This document shows positions 35,784 through 44,983 of a stretch of DNA of 64,000 nt, in pieces (the stretch's first letter is position 1; every line of letters starts with the position of its first letter). Source of the stretch: Methylocystis parvus OBBP (lineage in GTDB: Bacteria; Pseudomonadota; Alphaproteobacteria; Rhizobiales; Beijerinckiaceae); assembly GCF_027571405.1 (NCBI RefSeq), contig NZ_CP092968.1, positions 2,294,001 to 2,358,000 of the forward strand, given 5' to 3'. The notes under the pieces were generated by a model. That model ran no database searches and was not told the DNA's origin. It worked only from the letters and a program-made list of their open reading frames with translations. The position numbers and the translations under genes are program-made.

Positions 35784-36959
35784 TCAACGGTCTACGGGTT
35801 TCGGATCGGGGTCGACGGACGGCTTGGGGGCGTCGCTGATCTTGAGCGGCGCGCCGTTCCGAAGCTTCATCTGGCCGGCAGTCACCACCAGCGCCCCAGC
35901 TTTGAGCCCCTCAATGACGGCGATCTCATCGCCGCGCGTCGCGCCGAGCCGCACGAATGTCTGCCGCGCGACGGGACCGCCGCTCGCCGCATCCTTACCT
36001 GTCGGCGGATCATTTTGGGCCAGGAAAACCGAAGCTCCATAAGGCGCGTGGACGATCGCCGTCTGCGGCACGGTGACAAGACGCTCAGCCTTGCCGATGG
36101 CGACCTCGACGGAGGCGAACATGCCGGGTCGCAGTTTGTGGTCGGCATTGGCGAAGGACGCGCGTAGCTGAACGTTTCGGCTCGCCTGGTCCACTTTGGC
36201 GTTGATCGCCGCGATCCGACCGACGAAACGCTGGCCGGGATAGGCGTCGACCGTGGCGGAAGCGCTTTGGCCGACCGCGAGTCCATTGAGATTTTGCTGA
36301 GGCAGCACGAAATCCAGGAAAAGCTCATCGAGGGCCTGCAGCGTCACCACGACAGTTCCAGCGCTCAGATATTGCCCGATATCGACCGAACGAATGCCCA
36401 GGCGCCCGGCGAAAGGCGCGCGCAAGGTCTTTTGGGCGATCACCGCCTCCTGCTGCGCGACGTCAGCCTTGGCGCTCCTGAGATTTGCGAGGTCGGAATC
36501 GACGGTCGCCTGGCTCACGGCCTTGAGCTTGAGCTGCGCCTGGTCGCGGCGAAGGTTGATTTCGTTGAGCTCCGCCGTCGCCTTCAACGATTCCAGCCGA
36601 GACCTGTCGGTGTCTTTCCGGAGTTCGAGAAGAACCTGTCCAGCGCCGACGTCCTCGCCCGAACGAAACAGAATTTTCTCCACGACGCCGGAGACCTCCA
36701 GCGCCAGATCGGCGCCGCTGACGGCGCGAAGGGTGCCGATCGCCGAGAGCGTCGGCCGCCATTCCTCCAATTTCGCGGTCGCGATCGCAACCGTCTGCGG
36801 CGGATTGGCCATTGAGGCGAGAAACCGCGCGATCATCATCGATCGAAAAACAGTGAAGCCGTAAAGGCCGCCAAAGATGACGGCGACGCTCGCCAGCATG
36901 ATCAGCATGGGTCTGAGCGACGGCTCGACGCGGTCTTTCGAAATTATTCTATTGAGCAT
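35784..36959 (-). CDS. RND periplasmic adaptor
   Basis: 391 aa from ATG 36959, which overlaps the end of the channel gene by 11 bp. N-terminal helix about 17-36 (PMLIMLASVAVIFGGLYGF). Split lipoyl domain (VSGVVEKILFRSGEDVGAGQ and LRAPFAGRLGIRSVDIGQYL) flanks a short coiled-coil hairpin, then the beta-barrel with LDFVLPQQNL. MexC/MdtA-like. Stop lies 14 bp before the permease GTG. Confidence 0.92.
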   Translation of the reverse strand: MLNRIISKDRVEPSLRPMLIMLASVAVIFGGLYGFTVFRSMMIARFLASMANPPQTVAIATAKLEEWRPTLSAIGTLRAVSGADLALEVSGVVEKILFRSGEDVGAGQVLLELRKDTDRSRLESLKATAELNEINLRRDQAQLKLKAVSQATVDSDLANLRSAKADVAQQEAVIAQKTLRAPFAGRLGIRSVDIGQYLSAGTVVVTLQALDELFLDFVLPQQNLNGLAVGQSASATVDAYPGQRFVGRIAAINAKVDQASRNVQLRASFANADHKLRPGMFASVEVAIGKAERLVTVPQTAIVHAPYGASVFLAQNDPPTGKDAASGGPVARQTFVRLGATRGDEIAVIEGLKAGALVVTAGQMKLRNGAPLKISDAPKPSVDPDPKPVDR

Positions 36960-38643
36960 CGACAGTTTTCCCCGCCTGTGCGCGGATGGCCGCCGCAATT
37001 GGCGATGTGGCCACGAGATCGGTTGGCTTGGCGCGCGAAGCCGGCGTTTCGTCATTGCGATTCCACCAGCCGCCCCCCAGGGCTTGCAGAAGCGCCACCG
37101 TGTCGGAAAAGCGCGCGGCCTGCGCCTTCACGCGGTTCAGACGGGCGGTGAGCAGGCTTTGCTCGGCATTGATGACGGTCGGGTAGGTTGTCGAACCGGC
37201 GCGATACTGGATTTGGGCGATCCGGAAACTCTCCGCCGCGGCGCTTTCGGCCGCGGTCTGCGCGCGGAGCGTGGCGGCGTCGTGCTTGATCGCCTGAAGC
37301 GCGTCCGCGACGTTTTGGAACGCGGTAAGAACTGCGCCCTGATATTGGGCCGTCGCCTGTTCGAAAGCGGCGACCTTCGCCTCGCGCTTGTGGAACAATC
37401 CGCCGCCGTCGAAAGCCTGGTTCGAGAGCGAGGCTCCGAAATTATAGGCCATGGTATGGGGCGAGAAGAGCTGCGTCGGCGTCAAGGCCAGACTGCCGCC
37501 CGTCGCTGAGAGCGTAAGTTGCGGCAACATGTTCGCGGTCGCGACGCCGACATTGGCGCTGGCCTGATGCAACTGGCTTTCGGCGGCGAGAATGTCGGGA
37601 CGCTGGCGCACCAGCTTCGAGGGGAGGCTGAGCGGCAACGTCGCCGGCAAATGCAGTTTCTCGAGTTCGATCGCCTCGCCTTTGTCGCTGTTGGGGAAGC
37701 GGCCCAGATAGGCCATCAACTGGTTGCGCGTTTGCGCACGAGCCTTTTGCAATGGCGGCAACGATGCTTCCGCCTGGGCGAGCAGGGCGCGTTCCGAGAC
37801 GACGTCGGCAAGACTTACGGCGCCGAGTTCGAATCGCTTTTCGAGGATGTCCAGTTGGGCGCGATAATCGGCGACGAGCCCTTGCGTGACCTTGATCTGC
37901 TCGGCGTAAGAAGCGTCGGCGATCGCCGTCGAGACGACGTTGGCGGTCAAGGCAAGATAGGCCGCCTCAAGCTGATAGCGCTGATAATCGACCGAGGCGG
38001 CGTCGCCTTCGACAGTGCGGGCCGTCTTGCCGAAGACATCGGGCGTAAAGGAGACGGCGACATTGGAGTTGTATAATGTGTAGAGAGTCTTGAAACCCGA
38101 ATTCGAGTTCGACGAACTGCCGTATTGCGCCGGCGAGAGCTGCTGCCGGGTGACCGAGTCGGTAGCGGTCGCGGAAGGCAGGAAGGACGCGGCGTCCGCC
38201 TCCAATGTTTCGCGCGCCTGACGCAACGCCGCCTCGGCCGCAGCGATGTTCGGATGATTCTCGACCGCCTCGTCGATGAGCGCGGAGATTTGCTTCGAGT
38301 GAAAGAGCCTCCACCATTCGCCCGGAACGTCGCGGCCCATTTGAAGCTGTTGCGCGCCGCCGACCCTCCCCGCCTCGCCTTGGCCGCCCGTCGACAGCCT
38401 GCGGACATATCCGGCCTCGAAGGGCGCGGCGGGTGCGGCGAAATCCGGCCCGACGGCGCATCCTCCCAGTGAAGCCGCGACAGGGGCGGCGGCGAAAGCG
38501 CCAAAGCGAAAAATAGCGCGCCCGGCGAACGAAGCCGGTCGCGATTCAGTTTGAAGCCGCGCGCCTTTTCGAGGCGGCCGTTCTCGGCAAAAGAGCGCGT
38601 GCCGCCGCAAATCTCTTGTGAAACATGAATATACGCGCCGCAT
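36949..38643 (-). CDS. NodT-family outer-membrane efflux lipoprotein
   Basis: The long frame gives 564 aa, but the lipobox LGGC sits at about residues 59-62, so the true start is probably later than 38643; no single start stands out. After the Cys comes the AVGPDF sequence typical of NodT/OprM channels, then two TolC repeats ([19 protein letters not shown] and [17 protein letters not shown]). It is the first gene of the channel-adaptor-permease operon, transcribed away from the TetR gene. Confidence 0.88.
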   Translation of the reverse strand: MRRVYSCFTRDLRRHALFCRERPPRKGARLQTESRPASFAGRAIFRFGAFAAAPVAASLGGCAVGPDFAAPAAPFEAGYVRRLSTGGQGEAGRVGGAQQLQMGRDVPGEWWRLFHSKQISALIDEAVENHPNIAAAEAALRQARETLEADAASFLPSATATDSVTRQQLSPAQYGSSSNSNSGFKTLYTLYNSNVAVSFTPDVFGKTARTVEGDAASVDYQRYQLEAAYLALTANVVSTAIADASYAEQIKVTQGLVADYRAQLDILEKRFELGAVSLADVVSERALLAQAEASLPPLQKARAQTRNQLMAYLGRFPNSDKGEAIELEKLHLPATLPLSLPSKLVRQRPDILAAESQLHQASANVGVATANMLPQLTLSATGGSLALTPTQLFSPHTMAYNFGASLSNQAFDGGGLFHKREAKVAAFEQATAQYQGAVLTAFQNVADALQAIKHDAATLRAQTAAESAAAESFRIAQIQYRAGSTTYPTVINAEQSLLTARLNRVKAQAARFSDTVALLQALGGGWWNRNDETPASRAKPTDLVATSPIAAAIRAQAGKTVDAQ

Positions 38644-38661
38644 CGACCTCTATCCACGAGT

Positions 38662-38735
38662 AAACTGAACCGTTTAGTTTTGAAAATATGCTGCTGCGCA
38701 ATCGCCAAGTCAAGGCTAAACTGAACGGATCAGTT
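38662..38735. promoter_or_regulatory. Two inverted repeats between the pump operon and its TetR gene
   Basis: AAACT-N9-AGTTT at 38662-38680 and AACTGA-N5-TCAGTT at 38719-38735. Both share the AACTGA/TCAGTT half. They flank the region where both promoters should lie and are the likely TetR operators. Confidence 0.65.
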
Positions 38736-38895
38736 CGGTTGAGCCGCTCCTCCTCCGGGAATGCAATTTCAATCGGCTCGTCATATTGAGAACCATGAGA
38801 AAAAGGGCGGCCGGCTCGCGGACGACGGAAGCCGATGGTTTGGATGGAGAAAAAACCAATGGACGCGAGCGGCGTTTTTGCTTGGATCACACGCT

Positions 38896-39579
38896 ATGAT
38901 CGGATCGTCTGACGAGCCGGCGAACGCGCCGGAACCCCCGATGGGCCGCAAGGAGGCCCAGATCATCAACGCGGCGCGAAGCGCGTTTCTGGAACAAGGA
39001 TTCGCGGAAACCAGCATGGAGGGCATTGCGCGCGCCGCGAATGTGTCGAAGGCGACGCTTTACGCCTATTTTCCCAGCAAAGAAGCCATGTTCAGCCATT
39101 TGATCGAAATCGAATGCGAGCGAAAACGCATTCTTTTCGGCCAACCGTCGCTTGAGGACGGCGTCGACGCGGCTCTTCGCACTCTGGGCAAGAAATTCGT
39201 CAGCCATTTTTTGGCGAAAGACGCGACGAAATTTTTCCAGACAATGTCCAGCGAACGCGCGCGCTTTCCCGAACTCTGCCGGCTCTATTTCAACACCGGG
39301 CAGAAGAATGTTCTCGACTTCGTCGCCGAACTTCTCGAAGAGGCCAAATCGCGGGGCCTTCTCTCCTTCGAAAACGCGCATCTCGCCGCAAATCAATTCC
39401 TCAATCTGGTCTTATCCGACCTGCCGATGCGGGTCGCCCTTGGCCTCGATCTCCCAAGAGAGGAGGAAGCTCAGAAAGTGCTGGATTCGGGCGTGACGGT
39501 GTTCTTGAGGGCTTATCTTTGCTCGCCGGTCGAGACGGATGCGCGCGTTCAAAGCGCGCCTGGCGTCGACGCGGGTTGA
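38896..39579 (+). CDS. TetR/AcrR-family repressor of the divergent pump
   Basis: 227 aa from ATG 38896; a farther start at 38761 would run through the operator region. HTH about residues 20-65: IINAARSAFLEQGFAETSM, then VSKATLYAYFPSKEAMF. C-terminal all-helical ligand domain of the AcrR-C / TetR_C type. Divergent to the pump operon with two inverted repeats between them, so it likely represses the pump and itself until a substrate binds. Confidence 0.9.
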   Translation: MIGSSDEPANAPEPPMGRKEAQIINAARSAFLEQGFAETSMEGIARAANVSKATLYAYFPSKEAMFSHLIEIECERKRILFGQPSLEDGVDAALRTLGKKFVSHFLAKDATKFFQTMSSERARFPELCRLYFNTGQKNVLDFVAELLEEAKSRGLLSFENAHLAANQFLNLVLSDLPMRVALGLDLPREEEAQKVLDSGVTVFLRAYLCSPVETDARVQSAPGVDAG

Positions 39580-39917
39580 GGGCATTTGGAATGTTGCGTT
39601 TGTCCCCCTGAGAGCCCGCGCCAGGGGATTGCGCGCAACCATTTCGGCTCAATCCATTCCGTCGTCCAAATCCTGGATATTTGAGCGCGCTCAACTGGAC
39701 GGCCATGCCGAGTTGATTGCGAGCGCCGCGCTTCGACAAAACAAAATCGCCGCGTCCCATGGCCGCCGCGGCGAACGCAAGCCCGTCGTGACTGCCGAAA
39801 AGCTGATCCGCGCCCACGCCCATCGTCGTGACCAAAGAGTCAAAGATGATCCGACTCGATTGGTGGCGTCCTTGAAATGGCCGGCGATTGGCCGTACATT
39901 AGGTCAGGAGAATGACC
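39580..39917. other. Gap without a confident gene
   Basis: Several frames are open but none has a start with a ribosome site or a recognisable domain. AGGTCAGGAG at 39902-39911 is the ribosome site of the following antitoxin gene. Confidence 0.3.
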
Positions 39918-40220
39918 ATGCCAAATGCAACGTCCAAATCGGCCAGCGGACGCGCCCGAGCGGAGCGTTTGGAGGCGCGCGTCACTGCCGAGCAGAAGAG
40001 CCTGATCGAACGGGCTGCCGCCCTACAAGGGCGGAGCGTGACCGATTTCGTGCTGACCAGCGTCCAGGACGCCGCCCGCCGTGCGATTGAGGAGCACCAC
40101 CAGCTCTCGCTCTCGGTTCGAGATAGCGAGGCCTTCGTCGATGCGCTCCTCAATCCGATCCCTGTCAACGACCGGCTGCGCGACACGGTACGTCGCTATC
40201 GCGCGAGAACTGGCGTTTGA
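39918..40220 (+). CDS. tacA: DUF1778 (TacA-type) antitoxin
   Basis: 100 aa from ATG 39918, seven bases after AGGAG; the ATG at 39912 is too close to that site. Ribbon-helix-helix N-terminus with the DUF1778 core RLEARVTAEQKSLIERAAAL and SVTDFVLTSVQDAA (about 17-58), then an extended C-terminal tail that would wrap the toxin. It binds the operator and neutralises the GNAT toxin encoded four bases downstream. Confidence 0.9.
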   Translation: MPNATSKSASGRARAERLEARVTAEQKSLIERAAALQGRSVTDFVLTSVQDAARRAIEEHHQLSLSVRDSEAFVDALLNPIPVNDRLRDTVRRYRARTGV

Positions 40221-40223
40221 CGA

Positions 40224-40736
40224 GTGAGCGGGGAGAGAGAAGAGAAGATCCGCGTCGAGCCGCTGACGTCGAACCATGACCGATCGGGATTCGAGAGCGG
40301 AGTAGAGCCGCTCGACCGGTATTTTCGGACGCATGCCGGCCAGGACGCGCGGAAGAATATGGCGGCGCCTTTTGTCTTCGCGCTCCCGGACGGCGCGATC
40401 GCGGGCTACTACACCCTCTCGTCGACGTCCGTACAGCTCGCCGAGCTGCCGGATCAAACGCTGCGCAAGCTACCGAGATATCCGTTAGTGCCGGCTACGC
40501 TCTTGGGTCGGCTCGCAGTTGATCGGCGACACCAAGGGAAAGGTTACGGTCGCTTTCTCCTGGCCGACGCTCTCTACCGCGCCGCCCGGAGTGAGATTGC
40601 ATCGTTTGCATTGCTCGTCCCAGCGAAGGATGACGGCGCCCGCCGCTTCTACGAGCGGGAGAGTTTTCTGCCATTCCCGGAACAGCCCATGAAGCTGTTT
40701 CGGCCGATGGCCGACATAAAGAGGCTCTTCGAATGA
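40224..40736 (+). CDS. tacT: GNAT-family acetyltransferase toxin (TacT-like)
   Basis: 170 aa from GTG 40224. GNAT core: FESGVEPLDRYFRTHAGQD near 19-37, FALPDGAIAGYYTLSS, the acetyl-CoA loop RRHQGKGYGRFLL near 102-114, and FYERESF near 143. These toxins acetylate the amino group of charged tRNAs and stop translation. The residues expected in the catalytic Tyr region (RFYERESF) are present. Paired with the DUF1778 antitoxin. Confidence 0.92.
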   Translation: MSGEREEKIRVEPLTSNHDRSGFESGVEPLDRYFRTHAGQDARKNMAAPFVFALPDGAIAGYYTLSSTSVQLAELPDQTLRKLPRYPLVPATLLGRLAVDRRHQGKGYGRFLLADALYRAARSEIASFALLVPAKDDGARRFYERESFLPFPEQPMKLFRPMADIKRLFE

Positions 40737-40809
40737 GCAGAGACGGAAACTGCGGGGGAATGGCCGGCGAGCATGTCCACTTATCGCGCGCTGGACGAAG
40801 CTCGCGCGG

Positions 40810-40917
40810 TCAGAACTGATAGCTGATCTCCCCGAAGACGGCGCGACGCGGCTGCAGGTAGAACTCGTAATATTTGAGGTCCGTCAGATTGGTGACGATG
40901 ACGCTCGCCTTGACGTT
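40810..40917 (-). pseudogene. C-terminal scrap of a TonB-dependent receptor
   Basis: On the minus strand the last 35 codons read VKASVIVTNLTDLKYYEFYL and end AVFGEISYQF with TGA at 40810-40812. This is the final beta-strand signature of TonB receptors (terminal aromatic Phe). Upstream the sequence changes abruptly into unrelated DNA. A siderophore or metal receptor was lost here. Confidence 0.7.
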
Positions 40918-41044
40918 ACAGCAACAGGCGCAGTCGAAGCCGACGCAGCAGTCGAAAATCGAAGGCTACGAGATGGAGGAGAAGACTCGCGAAGCCGCGG
41001 CTCCCTCGGACAGCGAACCGCTCATCATCAGCGCGCCCGCACGG

Positions 41045-41140
41045 ACAGAGGCGGCGCGTCGCGAGCGATACAAAGTAGTCAAGAGAAGCCTGAGCGTCCT
41101 CGCCAAGCGTTACGGCGTCAACCCGCGCCAGCGAAAGGCG
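41045..41140 (+). pseudogene. N-terminal HTH scrap of an IS481-type transposase
   Basis: Reads TEAARRERYKVVKRSLSV and continues LAKRYGVNPRQ, the usual IS481 helix-turn-helix (S-L-x-x-L-A-K-R-Y-G-I-N-P). It then runs into unrelated codons where the family has KTVAKWRKR. The 40973-41040 stretch may be its leader. Confidence 0.5.
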
Positions 41141-41213
41141 GGATGCGCGCGATCGCCGAGATGGGCGCCCGCGACGTTTAATTCGGAAACGCGCTTAGTC
41201 GTTCAATTTGCGC

Positions 41214-42584
41214 TCACGCAGGCGCCCAAGCTTGCTTCGACGCGAGCTTTTCGGCCTGAGCGGCGGCGCGCAGCCGCGCAGGGCGATTTTCGAGGCCGCT
41301 CCAATAGGCTTCGAATTCGGGACGCTTGTCGATCACGCCAAACCGCAGCCCAAAGCCGATCATCGATCCGACATAGACGTCGGCCGCCGTGAAAGCGTCG
41401 CCGGCGATATAACGGCGCCCCGCCACGGCCCTGGCCAGCGTGTCCATCACGGCGGCGTAGGAGCCGTAGCCGAAGCGCCGCTGCATGTCCTGCGTCGCCG
41501 GATCCCAGCCGACGGAATGATTGCTCATCGCCGGCTCCACGCAGCCAGCCGCGAAAAACAGCCAGCGATAATAATCGCCGCGCGCGGCGGGCTCCGGCGC
41601 GAGGCCGGCCTGCGGAAAGGCGTCGGCGAGATAGGCGCAAATCGCGGCCGCTTCCGTCACCACCGTCTCGCCATGTCTGATAGCCGGCACCTTGCCCATC
41701 GGATTGACGGCCAGATATTCCGGCGCCTTCATCGTCGTTCCGTAATCCTTGATCTCAATCGCGTAAGGCGCGCCTGTCTCTTCGAGCATCCAATGCGCGA
41801 TCATGCCGCGCGACTGCGGATTGGTGTAGAAAACGAGTTCCTTCGCCATGGGATTTCCTTTCAGATTTGCCGGTGCGGAACGACCATAGGCGAGCATGCC
41901 GTCAGTTTCTGTCAGCATGTTTTTCCGCCACTCCTTCACCAGCGTTTGGCGACGACGCGACGGGCGCGTCTCCAGAATTTTCGCCGTTTCGATCCGATCG
42001 GCGCGGAAATGACGGAAATCTCGTCGCAACTCGCACCAGCCGGCCAGAACGCGAGTGGATTCGAAGAATCCGACCGCGACGGGCCAAATCACGCGTTCCG
42101 TTCGCGCGCCCTTTTCGTCGCGATAGCAGATTGCGAGCTTGCGTTCTTCACGCAAGGCTCGGCGCAGCAATTTCAATTCGACATGTTGCGGCCTCTCCCA
42201 GCTGGGGCCGACGATGAGCGCGTCGTCCTCCAACAGCGGCTTCAGTTCCGGAGGCAGGACAGCGGCGATTTTTGTCACGGCGTTGCGGGCTGCATCGGAC
42301 AATCCCTCATCCGTGCGCCGCGCCACCCATTTGGCGCCAAGCGCCAGCGCTTCGATTTCTTCTTCGGAGAACATCAGCGGCGGCAGCAGAAAGCCGGGGC
42401 GCAGCACGTAGCCGACGCCCGGTTCGCCGTCGATCCCCGCCCCCATCGCCTGCAAGGCGGCAATGTCGCGATAGAGCGTGCGCAGGGAAACGCCCGCCTC
42501 GCGCGCAAGCTCCGCCCCGCTCACAGGCCGTCGGCGGCGGCGAAGCATCTGCAGGAGTTCGAACAATCGATGCGTGCGGGACAT
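41214..42584 (-). CDS. HTH/WYL (YafY-type) regulator fused in frame to a glutathione S-transferase
   Basis: One 456-aa frame. Residues 1-60 are a DeoR-like HTH (LFELLQMLRRRRRPVSGAEL, LYRDIAALQ). Residues 130-205 are a WYL domain in which the W-Y-L triad is degenerate. Residues 223-245 form a linker. Residues 246-456 are a complete GST with thioredoxin-like part (LVFYTNPQSRGMIAHWMLEE), NPMGKVPA and the C-terminal helices with GDAFTAADVYVG. Regulator and GST are commonly separate neighbouring genes. Here the internal ATG at 41849 still has AAAGGAA upstream, so a free GST may also be made. GSTs conjugate glutathione to electrophiles. Confidence 0.85.
   Translation of the reverse strand: MSRTHRLFELLQMLRRRRRPVSGAELAREAGVSLRTLYRDIAALQAMGAGIDGEPGVGYVLRPGFLLPPLMFSEEEIEALALGAKWVARRTDEGLSDAARNAVTKIAAVLPPELKPLLEDDALIVGPSWERPQHVELKLLRRALREERKLAICYRDEKGARTERVIWPVAVGFFESTRVLAGWCELRRDFRHFRADRIETAKILETRPSRRRQTLVKEWRKNMLTETDGMLAYGRSAPANLKGNPMAKELVFYTNPQSRGMIAHWMLEETGAPYAIEIKDYGTTMKAPEYLAVNPMGKVPAIRHGETVVTEAAAICAYLADAFPQAGLAPEPAARGDYYRWLFFAAGCVEPAMSNHSVGWDPATQDMQRRFGYGSYAAVMDTLARAVAGRRYIAGDAFTAADVYVGSMIGFGLRFGVIDKRPEFEAYWSGLENRPARLRAAAQAEKLASKQAWAPA
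41849..41861 (-). promoter_or_regulatory. Internal ribosome site and start for the GST part
   Basis: AAAGGAA ends about six bases before ATG 41849 within the fused frame. It looks like the former intergenic start of a separate GST gene. Confidence 0.5.
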
Positions 42585-42599
42585 GGCGGCAGGATAGCA

Positions 42600-42931
42600 T
42601 GGGATCCTGTCAAATTCTGGCAGTAGGAAAAGGTCCGCCTCTAAGTTCCCTCGCCAGACTGGCCATGTTTGGGATTACGGCGGGAGCTCCAGGTTCGAGG
42701 ACGCTTCAAGAGCGGCGATTGCGCATTCGACATGGAGATCCTCAGTTACAGCCTGGCCTCCGTCACGGGCTCGCTCGGGCCGTTGAGCGCTTCCGGAAGG
42801 AGCAAAAGCGGGCCCATTCAACCAGCCGGAAGTCTATGTTTGATGCGCAAAAAAAAATTCCGCCAAGCATGTCACGCTCCGGATGGCTGTCTTGTCATGA
42901 CTTTGGCGACGCCCTGTCGAAGGAGTTTACG
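42600..42931. other. Gap before the monooxygenase-sigma pair
   Basis: No gene seen. A frame running from 42272 into the monooxygenase gene is open by chance. AAGGAG at about 42920 is the ribosome site of the next gene. I see no clear ECF41-type promoter. Confidence 0.3.
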
Positions 42932-43270
42932 ATGGCCAGTCATGAAATCGCGAAAATTGACGCCGAAGCCGCCTGCTTGACGCTCATCAATGTCTACGAA
43001 GTGGAGCCAGAAAAGCAGGCCGACCTTGTGCGTCGGCTGTCCGAGGCGACCGATACGGTCATCCGCCGGCAACCGGGCTTCGTCTCGGTCAGCATCCACA
43101 GCAGTATGGATGGCAAGCGGGTGGTGAACTACGCCCAATGGGCCTCGAAAGAAGATTTCGAAAGCTTCATGAAGAAGCCTGAAACCCAGGAACAGTTGAA
43201 GCAATTCGCGGCCCTTGCGAAAACCATATCGCCTGTTCTTTGCAAGGTGAATGGCGTCCACGCGGAATGA
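42932..43270 (+). CDS. Antibiotic-biosynthesis-monooxygenase (ABM) fold protein
   Basis: 112 aa with the ferredoxin-like ABM fold: LTLINVYEVEPEKQADLVRR, PGFVSVSIHSSMDGKRVVNY and WASKEDFESFM. Ribosome site AAGGAG lies 7 bases before the ATG. Its stop overlaps the sigma-factor start (ATGA). ECF41 sigma factors usually regulate a neighbouring oxidoreductase-like gene, which this fits. The substrate is unknown. Confidence 0.85.
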   Translation: MASHEIAKIDAEAACLTLINVYEVEPEKQADLVRRLSEATDTVIRRQPGFVSVSIHSSMDGKRVVNYAQWASKEDFESFMKKPETQEQLKQFAALAKTISPVLCKVNGVHAE

Positions 43271-44349
43271 TCGTCAAAGAGCGTCAACTCGACATGCCAG
43301 AAACGAACCCCGACACGGTCTTTGCGCGCCAGCGTCCGCGATTGGTTCGGCTCGCCTACCGGATGTTGGGAACGGTCGTGGATGCGGAGGACGTGGTTCA
43401 GGACGCCTGGCTGCGCTGGCTCGCGACGGATCAAAAGGCGGTGCGCGAGCCGGCCGCCTTTCTGCGCACGATCGTCACGCGCCTTTGCCTGAACGAACTC
43501 AAATCCGCCAGGCGCCGGCGTGAAATCTATATCGGACCATGGTTGCCGGAACCGATCGTCGAGCCGGAAGGCGCGGAAGAGGGGTTCGACGACATCACGC
43601 TGCCATTGATGGTGGCGCTGGAAAGCCTGTCGCCGCTCGAACGGGCGGCCTTCTTGCTGCACGACGTGTTCGGCGCCGGCTTCGATGAGGTCGCCGAGGC
43701 GATAGGTCGCGAAGCGGCGACCTGCCGGAAGCTCGCCAGTCGCGCACGAGAACGTCTTCGCGCGGCCCGGCCGCGATTTCCAGTCACCAGGGAGCGCGGC
43801 CTCAGGATCGCTTCCGCCTTCTTCGCCGCATCCCGAAGCGGCGACATGGAAACGCTGCGATCGCTGCTGGCGGAAGATGTCGTCGCCTATGCCGACGGCG
43901 GCGGCAAGGTTCCCGCGTCGCCGCAGCCGCTGGTCGGCCTTCATATGGTGCTCAAGCGCCACGCAGCCCTTGCCCACGACTTCACCGTGAGCCCGTCCCG
44001 ACTGATCCGCTATGGCGTCATTAACGGCTTGCCGGGTTTCATCACGGTCGAGGCCGGCGACATCCTCCAAACGACAGCCTTGCAGATTGAGGATGGGAAA
44101 ATCGTCGACGTTTACGTCACCCGCAATCCGGACAAGCTGGGCATCTGGCAAGCGAAGAAGTTTGTGGAGGGCGCTTTCCGACCTTCTGAAATGCGGCTGC
44201 TGTGGCGGCGGACTGTCGATGAAGGATCGCGATCACGGCCGGGTCAGGATCCATTGTTCGACGATGCGGGAGGCCGGACCTGCTCGAACCGGAAGATTTT
44301 CTATCTCGACGAAATCGAGAAAGCAGTCCTGGCGGGCTTGCAGCACTGA
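43267..44349 (+). CDS. ECF41-family sigma factor with a foreign C-terminal tail
   Basis: 360 aa from ATG 43267 (or ATG 43294). Sigma region 2 (LVRLAYRMLGTVVDAEDVVQD), region 4 (LSPLERAAFLLHDVFG) and a C-terminal SnoaL-like domain. All three ECF41 marks are present: GPWLPEPI in the linker, DGGGK near residue 217 and NPDKL near 291. ECF41 proteins have no separate anti-sigma factor; the SnoaL domain controls activity. Normal members end soon after NPDKL. Here about 65 more residues follow, derived from a serine-recombinase gene read partly out of frame. The tail could alter regulation. Confidence 0.88.
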   Translation: MIVKERQLDMPETNPDTVFARQRPRLVRLAYRMLGTVVDAEDVVQDAWLRWLATDQKAVREPAAFLRTIVTRLCLNELKSARRRREIYIGPWLPEPIVEPEGAEEGFDDITLPLMVALESLSPLERAAFLLHDVFGAGFDEVAEAIGREAATCRKLASRARERLRAARPRFPVTRERGLRIASAFFAASRSGDMETLRSLLAEDVVAYADGGGKVPASPQPLVGLHMVLKRHAALAHDFTVSPSRLIRYGVINGLPGFITVEAGDILQTTALQIEDGKIVDVYVTRNPDKLGIWQAKKFVEGAFRPSEMRLLWRRTVDEGSRSRPGQDPLFDDAGGRTCSNRKIFYLDEIEKAVLAGLQH

Positions 44350-44352
44350 GAA
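44160..44352 (+). pseudogene. Serine recombinase fragment (zinc-ribbon region)
   Basis: One frame gives LLKCGCCGGGLSMKDRDHGR and RIHCSTMREAGP; another gives CSNRKIFYLDEIEKAVLAGL. Together these are the zinc beta-ribbon and following helix of large serine recombinases, split by a frameshift. It is fused to the 3' end of the ECF41 gene and marks a lost phage or transposon integrase. Confidence 0.75.
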
Positions 44353-44515
44353 GGTGAAGGCCCAGCCCACCGCTCGTAGCTCCTGAATTTGGTCTGCTTC
44401 TGAATCACACCAGGATTCCGAGAACCAGAAACTTTTTCAGCAGCCTGCTAGGACAAGGCGCGATCATGCGCGTCGAAGATTATCTCCTGCGTCTCGCGCG
44501 GGTAAGCGAACGCTC

Positions 44516-44890
44516 TCAGCGCGTCTGGACGAGCGTCGAAGCCGGCGCGTCGGAATAATGGGTCAGCCAGCCGACCGCTACGATGATGAGGCCCATGGCC
44601 GCGAAGAAGGCGAAGGCGGGTTGGACGCTGTGAAAGTCCGGGAGAAAGGCGACGGCCAGCAGAGCTGGGCCGACGATCCTCTCCACCCAGCCATGAATCG
44701 AGAATGGCAGCCGGCGAATGAGCCCGAGCGGAAAATCGGTGATGAGCGTCATGGCGAGATGAACGGCGGCCAGCAGCCAAGCGAGCATGGCGGGAATTCC
44801 GCCGAAGCCGAGAACGGTCGGCGCGGCCAGAAACAGAACCACCGTCAGATAATCCAGATAGCCATGCGCAAGCGGCGTGATGCGTTTCAT
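44516..44890 (-). CDS. Small integral membrane protein, unknown
   Basis: 124 aa with four hydrophobic helices (about 13-30, 36-52, 68-82 and 89-110). It begins MKRITPLAHGYLDYLTVVLF, a start I associate with the SPW-repeat type of short membrane proteins, but the assignment is weak. Monocistronic, facing away from the Crp/Fnr gene. TTTTTCCTCC on the + strand before its ATG gives a GGAGGAAAA ribosome site. Confidence 0.65.
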   Translation of the reverse strand: MKRITPLAHGYLDYLTVVLFLAAPTVLGFGGIPAMLAWLLAAVHLAMTLITDFPLGLIRRLPFSIHGWVERIVGPALLAVAFLPDFHSVQPAFAFFAAMGLIIVAVGWLTHYSDAPASTLVQTR

Positions 44891-44983
44891 AATTTTTCCT
44901 CCCGATCGGAACGGATAACGTGAAACGCTTAGGACCTTGCGCTTTTCCTGTCTGTCATCCCGATTACAAAGCCGGCGATTTCC

